Shown piece after piece: positions 1 to 5,003 of a DNA stretch of 5,003 nt (positions are counted from its first letter, which is position 1; each line of letters starts with the position of its first letter). This stretch comes from Actinomycetes bacterium (GTDB lineage Bacteria; Actinomycetota; Acidimicrobiia; UBA5794): contig JAUVQC010000119.1 in assembly GCA_030598305.1 (NCBI GenBank), positions 1-5,003 on the forward strand. Direction: 5' to 3'. The notes under the pieces were generated by a model. It was given only the letters and a program-made list of their open reading frames with translations. It did no database searches and was not told the DNA's origin. The translations under genes were made by a program, and so were the position numbers.

Positions 1-1
1 A

Positions 2-1195
2 ACCGGCATTGACGAATTGCGCGAACGCGGAGTGGGTGTGTCGCTTCCCGACCGTCCGGGTAAGGACGATGTCGCGGGAATCGGTTTCACATCGGGCGCT
101 ACCGGCCCTGCCAAGGGCGTCGTGTATCGCCATCATCAACTTCAAGCGCAACGAGATGCGATTCGGGACCTCTACGGCATCGGTCCAGGAGACAGTCTGG
201 TTGCAGCCTTCGGCCCGTTCTCGCTCTTTGGACCCCTCCTCGGTATCGCGTCGGTCGTTCCTGACATGGAAGTGACATCGCCGGGAACCCTCACTGCGGC
301 TGCGCTTGCCGATGCGGCAGCCACCATCGATGCGACACTTGTTTTCGGATCACCCGCAGCACTGCGCAATGTGACCGCGACATCCGAGGACCTGACAGTC
401 GACCAGCGAACAGCTCTGGAGAATGCTCGGTTGCTTCTCTCGGCAGGCGCACCGGTCAATACCGACACGCTCCGATCAGCTATCGAGCTCATGCCACATG
501 CCGAGGCTCATACGCCGTATGGCATGACCGAAGCGATGCCGATCGCTGATATCGATCTTGATGGGATCGTCGCTGCTGGTGTCCGCGACGGCGTATGCGT
601 CGGAGTACCCGTCAACGGTGTCGAGGTCGCCATAAGCGCCATCGACATCGGCGGTCTCGCAAGCGGTGCACTCACATCTGACGCTGGCGTGGTTGGAGAG
701 GTGTGCATCAAGGCTCCCCACATGCGTGAGGGATACGACCGGCTGTGGTTGACCCAGACGGAGGCTTCCCAACCCCATGGTTGGCACCGAAGCGGTGACG
801 TCGGTCATCTCGACGGTGAAGGAAGGCTATGGATCGAGGGACGGATCGGCCACGTCGTGACAACAGCCGGTGGACCCGTGACGCCGGTCGGAATCGAGCA
901 TTCCGTTGAGACACTCGACGAGGTTGATCTCGCAGCAGTTGTCGGCGTTGGCCCGGTCGGAACACAGCAGGTGGTGGCTGTGGTTGCCCTCGTCAACGCC
1001 GTACGTAAGTCTGGGCTTGCCAGTGAGGAACTCGCGGATCGAGTTCGTGCGCAGTCCGGGGGTGTGGATATAGCTGCCGTTCTTACTGTGCCCGCACTTC
1101 CGGTCGACAAACGCCACAACTCGAAGATAGATCGCAGCGCAATCGCGGCATGGGCTGCGGCCGCTCTCGCTGGAGGAAGGATGGGTCGAATATGA
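2..1195 (+). CDS. oleC: OleC-like AMP-dependent beta-lactone synthetase, 3' part (5' end outside window)
   Basis: This is the C-terminal 397 residues of an ANL-superfamily adenylating enzyme; the frame is open to the left edge, so the start is missing. Numbering from the first whole codon, I see the phosphate-binding A3 loop FTSGATGPAKG (29-39), the A5 motif TPYGMTEAMP (171-180), the A7 motif SGDVGHLD (264-271), A8 GRLWIEGR (274-281), and the A10 lysine K375 within PVDKRHNSKIDR (367-378). The RHN-[SA]-KI form of A10, the CVGVPV segment after A5 and the WHRSGDVG block are what I associate with OleC rather than ordinary fatty acyl-CoA ligases. OleC enzymes adenylate a 2-alkyl-3-hydroxy acid and close it to a beta-lactone in head-to-head olefin synthesis. 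All core motifs are intact, so it is probably active. In some actinobacteria oleB and oleC are fused, and the missing N-terminus could carry OleB. It overlaps the OleD-like reductase by 4 bp. The alternative is a synthetase of a beta-lactone natural-product cluster. Confidence 0.85.
   Translation, partial: TGIDELRERGVGVSLPDRPGKDDVAGIGFTSGATGPAKGVVYRHHQLQAQRDAIRDLYGIGPGDSLVAAFGPFSLFGPLLGIASVVPDMEVTSPGTLTAAALADAAATIDATLVFGSPAALRNVTATSEDLTVDQRTALENARLLLSAGAPVNTDTLRSAIELMPHAEAHTPYGMTEAMPIADIDLDGIVAAGVRDGVCVGVPVNGVEVAISAIDIGGLASGALTSDAGVVGEVCIKAPHMREGYDRLWLTQTEASQPHGWHRSGDVGHLDGEGRLWIEGRIGHVVTTAGGPVTPVGIEHSVETLDEVDLAAVVGVGPVGTQQVVAVVALVNAVRKSGLASEELADRVRAQSGGVDIAAVLTVPALPVDKRHNSKIDRSAIAAWAAAALAGGRMGRI
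1172..1180 (+). promoter_or_regulatory. Ribosome binding site for the OleD-like gene
   Basis: GGAGGAAGG lies inside the end of oleC and leaves 11 nt before the ATG at 1192. It supports that start over the in-frame ATG at 1150, which would add 14 residues in front of the nucleotide-binding motif. Confidence 0.6.
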
Positions 1196-2166
1196 GGGTC
1201 CTCGTCACGGGTGCGACCAGCCTTCTCGGTCGAACCGTCGTTGAACAGTTGAACGAGCGCGGCGATGAGGTCACGGTGCTCCAGCGTCATGCGAGCGGAC
1301 TCGATGTCAGCGAGTGTCTGGGCGATGTTGCTGACGAGGAGGCAGTTTCGAAAGCAATGACGGGCATTGAGGCGGTTGTCCACGTCGCCGGACTTGCCGC
1401 GGCGACCGGGGAGTGGGAACGATTCGAGGCGACCAACGTCGTAGGTACAAAGAACGTCACCATCGCGGCCGTTCGTGCGGGAGTGTCGCGATTCGTGCAC
1501 ATCTCATCTCCATCGGTCGCCCACGCGGGCGAGTCGTTGATTGGCGCATCCGCAGGGCCGCCGGATCCCGACCGAACTCGTGGACATTACGCGACGAGCA
1601 AGGCGATGGCTGAGATCATTGCCCTGCGGGCCGACTCATCCGCCATGTCGGTCGTGGCGGTCAGGCCCCACCTCATCTGGGGTCCTGGTGACACGCAACT
1701 GGTCGGGCGAATCGTCGACCGCGCCCAGAGCGGGAGGCTGGCAATCGTCGGCACAGGGGCAGCTCTCATCGATTCCACGTACATCGACAACGCAGCGGAT
1801 GCCGTTGTTGCAACGCTCGACCGCGCGCCAGAGCTCGGTGGAAGGGCGTTCGTGGTCACGAACGGGCAGCCGAGGCCGGTGCGCGAGCTCGTCAATCGGA
1901 TCGTGATGGCCGCGGGACTCAAGCCACCGACACGGAGCGTGCCGTATCGCGCGGCGAGGGTCGGGGGGGCCGTGGTGGAGAGAGTGTGGGAGCGCCGCTC
2001 TACAGATGCGGAACCACCCATGACGAGCTTCCTCGCCGAACAGCTGGGAACCGCTCACTGGTTCGACCAGCGCGAGACGAGAGAAGCGCTCGCTTGGGAG
2101 CCCAAGGTGACCATGGCTGAGGGATTCAGGCGTCTGGAGGACTGGTTCGCGTATGAGTCAGAATGA
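1192..2166 (+). CDS. oleD: OleD-like NAD(P)-dependent 2-alkyl-3-oxoalkanoate reductase (extended SDR)
   Basis: This 324-residue protein is an extended short-chain dehydrogenase of the 3-beta-hydroxysteroid dehydrogenase/epimerase group. It opens with a beta strand and the nucleotide loop TGATSLLG (6-13), followed by DVAD (45-48), HVAG (64-67), a serine cluster in HISSPSVAH (103-111) and the catalytic YATSK (Y133, K137). RPHLIWGPGD (159-167 region) and STYIDNAADAV (from 195) are the substrate-domain blocks typical of OleD. In the Ole pathway OleD reduces the 2-alkyl-3-oxo acid made by OleA to the hydroxy acid that OleC cyclises, so its place directly after oleC fits. The chosen ATG overlaps the oleC stop as ATGA and puts the Rossmann motif at residue 6, as usual in this family. 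The second glycine of the expected GxxGxxG motif is serine (S10). Length is normal. A less specific sterol or sugar epimerase role is possible without the oleC context. Confidence 0.82.
   Translation: MRVLVTGATSLLGRTVVEQLNERGDEVTVLQRHASGLDVSECLGDVADEEAVSKAMTGIEAVVHVAGLAAATGEWERFEATNVVGTKNVTIAAVRAGVSRFVHISSPSVAHAGESLIGASAGPPDPDRTRGHYATSKAMAEIIALRADSSAMSVVAVRPHLIWGPGDTQLVGRIVDRAQSGRLAIVGTGAALIDSTYIDNAADAVVATLDRAPELGGRAFVVTNGQPRPVRELVNRIVMAAGLKPPTRSVPYRAARVGGAVVERVWERRSTDAEPPMTSFLAEQLGTAHWFDQRETREALAWEPKVTMAEGFRRLEDWFAYESE
2136..2140 (+). promoter_or_regulatory. Ribosome binding site for the methyltransferase
   Basis: GGAGG lies inside the 3' end of the OleD-like gene, 12 nt before the ATG at 2153. 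It supports a start that overlaps the upstream gene by 14 bp, hence coupled translation. Confidence 0.5.
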
Positions 2167-2962
2167 CAAGGTGTTCACCGGTTCGATACCGGAGATCTAC
2201 GACACGTATCTCGTTCCCCTGATCTTCGAACAGTACGCCGATGATCTGGCGGAGCGGACCGCCGCCTTCGGCCCGGACGCTGTTCTTGAAATTGCTGCGG
2301 GGAGTGGGGTAGTGACCCGTGCCGTGGCATCGGTGCTCGCTCCGGGATCTCGGCATGTGGCGTCCGACCTGAATGCCCCGATGCTTGATCGTGCATCTGC
2401 GGTGCAGGAGCGTTCTGATCTCATCGAATGGCTCCCCGCCGATGCCCTTGATCTTCCGCTCGCCGACGACAGTTTCGATCTGGTCCTCTGCCAGTTCGGA
2501 TGCATGTTCTTTCCTGATCGCGTGAAGTCGTACCGAGAAGCGCGACGCGTGCTCAGGCCGGGTGGGCGGTTCGTCTTCAACATGTGGGACAGGATCGAGG
2601 AGAACGACTTTGCCGACGTGGTGACCAACGCGCTTGGAGGTATGTACCCGGTGGATCCGCCTCGATTCCTCGCTCGCACGCCTCATGGCCACTTCGAAAC
2701 TGACGTGTACCGCGCCGAACTGGAGGCTGCAGGCTTCACAGACATCAGCATCGAACCCTTGGACGCGATCAGTTCGGCCGCTACTCCGATGATCCCTGCT
2801 GTTGCGTACTGCCATGGCACTCCACTGCGCGGCGAGATCGAAGCGCTTGACCCCACGGGACTCGATGCCGCCACCGAGCGTGCCGCCGAGGCGATTGCCT
2901 CCTACTTCGGATCGGACGACGTCGATGGACGGATTCGGGCCTTCGTAATCACCGCCGGCTGA
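2153..2962 (+). CDS. Class I SAM-dependent methyltransferase, substrate unknown
   Basis: This 269-residue soluble protein is a Rossmann-fold methyltransferase of the Methyltransf_11/25 (UbiE-like) type. Motif I is VLEIAAGSGVVTRA (44-57), where the usual GxGxG appears as AAGSG. The acidic residue that would hold the SAM ribose is D72 in SDLN, the adenine-side block is ADALDLPLADDSFDLVLC (96-113), and the post-I helix turn is LRPGGRF (135-140). The N-terminal FTGSIPEIYDTYLVPLIF (8-25) is a conserved cap seen in this subfamily. No membrane segment or signal peptide is visible. It overlaps the OleD-like gene by 14 bp in another frame and is therefore very likely translated from the same mRNA as oleC and oleD. 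Methyltransferases are not part of the standard OleABCD set, so it may modify the pathway product or an unrelated small molecule. The methyl acceptor (O, N or C) cannot be told from the sequence. Confidence 0.85.
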   Translation: MSQNDKVFTGSIPEIYDTYLVPLIFEQYADDLAERTAAFGPDAVLEIAAGSGVVTRAVASVLAPGSRHVASDLNAPMLDRASAVQERSDLIEWLPADALDLPLADDSFDLVLCQFGCMFFPDRVKSYREARRVLRPGGRFVFNMWDRIEENDFADVVTNALGGMYPVDPPRFLARTPHGHFETDVYRAELEAAGFTDISIEPLDAISSAATPMIPAVAYCHGTPLRGEIEALDPTGLDAATERAAEAIASYFGSDDVDGRIRAFVITAG

Positions 2963-2973
2963 TGGACCGTTAT

Positions 2974-3046
2974 GAAGTTCGGACGTACGCGCATCGATCT
3001 TGAGATCGATGCTGAGTGAGCACGGAATACATCTCGTGCGGACTTC
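2974..3046. terminator. Nested inverted repeats between convergent genes, probable bidirectional terminator
   Basis: The inner stem is perfect: GCATCGATCT (2991-3000) and AGATCGATGC (3003-3012) pair over 10 bp, or over 9 bp with a TTGA tetraloop. Around it, GAAGTTCGGACG (2974-2985) pairs with CGTGCGGACTTC (3035-3046) with one G-T wobble and one G-G mismatch. The structure sits 11 bp after the methyltransferase stop and 21 bp beyond the stop of the minus-strand flavoprotein gene. The position favours transcription termination from both sides. No clear T tract follows on either strand, so it may be a weak or Rho-assisted terminator, or serve to protect the 3' ends of both messages. Confidence 0.55.
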
Positions 3047-3052
3047 GCAACT

Positions 3053-3080
3053 GGCACGGGGACGGAACTAGGTTCGTGCC
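3053..3080. repeat. Short inverted repeat across the stop of the CoADR-like gene
   Basis: GGCACG (3053-3058) and CGTGCC (3075-3080) form a 6-bp GC-rich stem with a 16-nt loop that contains the minus-strand stop codon at 3068-3070. It could help 3'-end formation of the minus-strand message together with the larger inverted repeat beyond it. A stem this short may also be chance in DNA of this composition. Confidence 0.25.
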
Positions 3081-4420
3081 GCGGCTGACGCTTTCCTCGC
3101 CGCGATCGCCATGAGGTCCCAGACGGGTGCAAATGGTGGAGCGTACGCAAAGTCGATCCACTCGAATTCTGCTGCAGTCATCTCATCCCAGATCGCAGTC
3201 GCAAAGACATCGATTCGCTTGCCCGAGCCCAGTCCTCCGATGATCTGAGCCCCGAGGATTCGTCCTGTACCCCGCTCTACGGTGAGCCGAATGGTCATCT
3301 CGGATGCGGTGGGCATGTAGTGGCTTGTGGTGAGGCCACTCACTGTCACGTCGACGGCGTCGAGTCCAGCAGCTGAGGCATCGGCGAGCCGTGCTCCGGT
3401 GATTGCGATCTCGAGGTCGTGGAAACGTGTGATGGCCGTGCCAAGAACCCCGGGGAAGGCTCTGTCGCCGCCGGAGATGTTGGTCCCTGCGATGCGCCCC
3501 GTCTTGTTCGCCACCGTGCCCAGATGAAGGTTGACCATCGTGCCGGTGACACGGTGGAAAGCTTCTGCACAGTCGCCTGCCGCATAGACACCTTCGACAT
3601 TGGTTCTCTGATGGTCATCGACGATGATGCCGCCCGACTCACCGATGGCGATCCCAGCGTCCATCGCCAACTCAGAAACTGGTCGCCCTCCAACAGCGAG
3701 GACAACGAGGTCCGCAGGGATCGCCCTGATGGCGGTCTTCACACCGGTGACAGCGGTTTCACCTTCAATTCGCTGAACCAACTCGCTCGTATGAACATCG
3801 ATCCCGCTCTTGGTCATCCTCTGTGCGAGTGTCTCGGCAAGCTCGGCGTCGAGGGTGCGAGCCATGAGCGACGGCAGTGCCTCGACCACGGTGACCTTCC
3901 AACCGCGCGTGTCGAAGGCCTCGGCGACCTCGATACCGATGTAGCCGCCGCCCACGATGACGATGTTTCCTGCGTGTGATTCCGCGATCGACCTGAGAGC
4001 TGCAGCATCATCGAGTGTCCGCAGCGTATGGACGCCTTTGAGGGTGACTCCTGGCATCGGAGGAATGAGCGCCCGTGCCCCTGTCGCGATCAGCAGGTTG
4101 TCGTAGCTCTCCGTGAACACCGATCCATCGGTGTGGTTGACCACTTCGACCGTTCGCTCCTTGATGTCGATCGCCGTGACCTCATGGCGGAGGCGCAGAT
4201 CGATACCGGCCTTCGCGAACTGTTCCGGTGTTCGTGCGATCAGGTCGTCGATGCTGTCCACATCGCCGGCGATGAAGTACGGCTCTCCGCATGCCGCGTA
4301 ACTGGCGAAGCCGGTCTTCTCGAACGCTTTCACCTTCAGGTCGCGGTTACTCCGGCGAACCACGCTTGCTGCCGTCATTCCGGCGGCGTCTGCACCGATG
4401 ACAACGAGTGTCTCACTCAT
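3068..4420 (-). CDS. CoA-disulfide reductase / NADH oxidase family flavoprotein
   Basis: This 450-residue protein belongs to the single-cysteine branch of the FAD-dependent pyridine nucleotide-disulfide reductases. In order it shows the FAD dinucleotide motif VVIGADAAGMTAA (6-18), the redox-active C44 in SYAACGEPYF (40-49), IATGA (111-115), the NAD(P)H motif GGGYIGIEVAEAF (157-169), the second FAD motif YAAGDCAE (279-286) and a C-terminal dimerisation domain ending in YAPPFAPVWD (426-435). Y368 and Y426 are at places where CoA-disulfide reductases carry conserved tyrosines near the active site. Family members reduce CoA disulfide, CoA persulfide or polysulfide, or reduce oxygen, using NAD(P)H. 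The choice among these cannot be made here. There is no C-terminal rhodanese domain, unlike the persulfide reductase fusions. The ATG at 4420 is chosen because it starts right before the FAD motif and follows an RBS; longer in-frame starts would run into the upstream gene. It lies 8 bp after a folate-enzyme gene, likely in one operon. Its active-site block differs from the classical SFxNCxxPY. Confidence 0.85.
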   Translation of the reverse strand: MSETLVVIGADAAGMTAASVVRRSNRDLKVKAFEKTGFASYAACGEPYFIAGDVDSIDDLIARTPEQFAKAGIDLRLRHEVTAIDIKERTVEVVNHTDGSVFTESYDNLLIATGARALIPPMPGVTLKGVHTLRTLDDAAALRSIAESHAGNIVIVGGGYIGIEVAEAFDTRGWKVTVVEALPSLMARTLDAELAETLAQRMTKSGIDVHTSELVQRIEGETAVTGVKTAIRAIPADLVVLAVGGRPVSELAMDAGIAIGESGGIIVDDHQRTNVEGVYAAGDCAEAFHRVTGTMVNLHLGTVANKTGRIAGTNISGGDRAFPGVLGTAITRFHDLEIAITGARLADASAAGLDAVDVTVSGLTTSHYMPTASEMTIRLTVERGTGRILGAQIIGGLGSGKRIDVFATAIWDEMTAAEFEWIDFAYAPPFAPVWDLMAIAARKASAAART

Positions 4421-4428
4421 GTGTTGAC

Positions 4429-5003
4429 CTACTCCTTGGAGAGTTGTTGTTCCACTGCCTCGGCAACCTGTGCTGCCAGGTCCCTGGCCTCTGTGAGGGC
4501 GGTGTCGTGCCTTTCGACGATCTCGGACGTGTTGCCGTCGAGACCGCCAAGGTTGATACGGACATTGAGGGACGCTCCCTCTGCAGCCGCGAGTGCGCAT
4601 GCACCCGCGACTCCGACGTCAGTGACGGAGATCGGATTCCCACGAAGTGCGCCGACGAGAGCGAGCTGCAGTGCCTCGACGCTGCCCTCGAGCACCTCAA
4701 GGGGCACCAGCGTGGCACCGAGGTTCGCCTCAGCCATCGCCTTGTCGCGTGCGGCGCGTTCGTCGTCCGATTTGCGTGGCATGCGGATCGCCGCGAGCAC
4801 GTCGTTGAATGCGTCGGTGTCCCTGTCGACCGCCGCGAGAAACCAATCCTTTAGAGCTTGCGCCCGCTCCCCGGTTTCCGTCATCTCGGGCTTGGCATCT
4901 TCCATACCGTGTTTGGCGAACGTCAGCGCTCCGACCATCGACGTCAATGCTGCCCCAAGTGCACCGGCCAGTGCGGCGACGGATCCGCCCCCTGGTGCCG
5001 CAG
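4429..5003 (-). CDS. Cyclodeaminase/cyclohydrolase family folate enzyme (FTCD_C/FchA-like), 5' end outside window
   Basis: The window holds the last 190 residues; the frame runs open through the right edge. Reading from that edge, the hallmark PGGGSVAA (residues 3-10, bases 4972-4995) of the formiminotransferase-cyclodeaminase C-terminal family comes first. It is followed by an alanine-rich helix, DRDTDAFNDVLAAIRMPR (59-76), GNPISVTDVGVAG (121-133) and NVRINL (146-151). The whole is helical, as in this family. Stand-alone members of about 200-210 residues act on tetrahydrofolate one-carbon units, as 5-formimino-THF cyclodeaminase or as methenyl-THF cyclohydrolase (FchA). Because the PGGGS motif usually lies near residue 15-25, only a few N-terminal residues are probably missing, unless it is fused to a formiminotransferase domain upstream. 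The TAG stop is 8 bp before the flavoprotein start. Which folate reaction it catalyses cannot be decided from the sequence. Confidence 0.85.
   Translation of the reverse strand, partial: AAPGGGSVAALAGALGAALTSMVGALTFAKHGMEDAKPEMTETGERAQALKDWFLAAVDRDTDAFNDVLAAIRMPRKSDDERAARDKAMAEANLGATLVPLEVLEGSVEALQLALVGALRGNPISVTDVGVAGACALAAAEGASLNVRINLGGLDGNTSEIVERHDTALTEARDLAAQVAEAVEQQLSKE
4432..4437 (-). promoter_or_regulatory. Ribosome binding site for the CoADR-like gene
   Basis: On the minus strand AAGGAG overlaps the last codons of the upstream folate-enzyme gene and leaves 11 nt before the ATG at 4420. It supports this start and suggests that the two genes are translated from one mRNA. Confidence 0.6.

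Noticed and set aside
805..1500. Long minus-strand open frame (231 codons) across the oleC/oleD junction
   Set aside because: It is antisense to two genes with clear family motifs, spans their junction, and its translation is low-complexity (Arg, Ser, Thr, Ala) with no recognisable motif.
2126..2815. Minus-strand open frame (229 codons) opposite the methyltransferase
   Set aside because: It is a shadow of the coding strand in high-GC DNA; the plus strand carries all the SAM-binding motifs.
2962..3003. Tiny ORF of 13 codons starting at the methyltransferase stop (TGATG overlap)
   Set aside because: The overlap resembles coupled translation, but the product is very short, has no recognisable motif and runs into the hairpin.
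2972..3019. Tiny ORF of 15 codons (MKFGRTRIDLEIDAE) in the intergenic gap
   Set aside because: It has no good ribosome binding site, and its bases coincide with the inverted repeats, which explain the sequence better.
3419..3979. Plus-strand open frame (186 codons) inside the CoADR-like gene
   Set aside because: It is antisense to the dinucleotide-binding motifs of the flavoprotein and encodes no recognisable domain.
4421..4600. N-terminal extension of the CoADR-like protein by 60 residues
   Set aside because: It would overlap the folate-enzyme gene in another frame, places the FAD motif far from the N-terminus, and has an Arg/Gly-rich sequence unlike the family.

Overview
The window carries five protein genes in two convergent blocks on moderately high-GC DNA (roughly 60% by eye). 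Genes are tightly packed, with overlapping stop and start codons and GGAGG-type ribosome binding sites. The closest-looking families suggest a high-GC bacterium, plausibly an actinobacterium. That rests on the style of the OleC and OleD motifs and is a weak taxonomic inference. No RNA gene, mobile element, CRISPR array or origin is visible.

Left block (plus strand, 2-2962): the 3' part of an OleC-type acyl-adenylating beta-lactone synthetase, then an OleD-type NAD(P)-dependent 3-oxoacid reductase, then a class I SAM-dependent methyltransferase. The first pair overlaps by 4 bp (ATGA) and the second by 14 bp, so the three are almost certainly one translationally coupled transcript. OleC and OleD belong to the OleABCD pathway, which joins two fatty acyl-CoAs head to head into long-chain olefins. 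Related enzyme pairs also occur in beta-lactone natural-product clusters. The deciding genes (oleA thiolase, oleB beta-lactone decarboxylase) would lie upstream of the window. The co-transcribed methyltransferase is not a canonical Ole component and is the most interesting part of the window.

Middle (2963-3067): a 105-bp gap between converging genes. It holds a perfect 10-bp inverted repeat nested inside a second, imperfect 12-bp inverted repeat, which looks like a shared bidirectional terminator without a strong T tract.

Right block (minus strand, 5003-3068): a cyclodeaminase/cyclohydrolase-family (FTCD_C/FchA-like) folate enzyme whose first residues lie beyond the right edge. It is followed after 8 bp by a CoA-disulfide reductase-family flavoprotein. 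These two also look like an operon. The promoters of both blocks lie outside the window.
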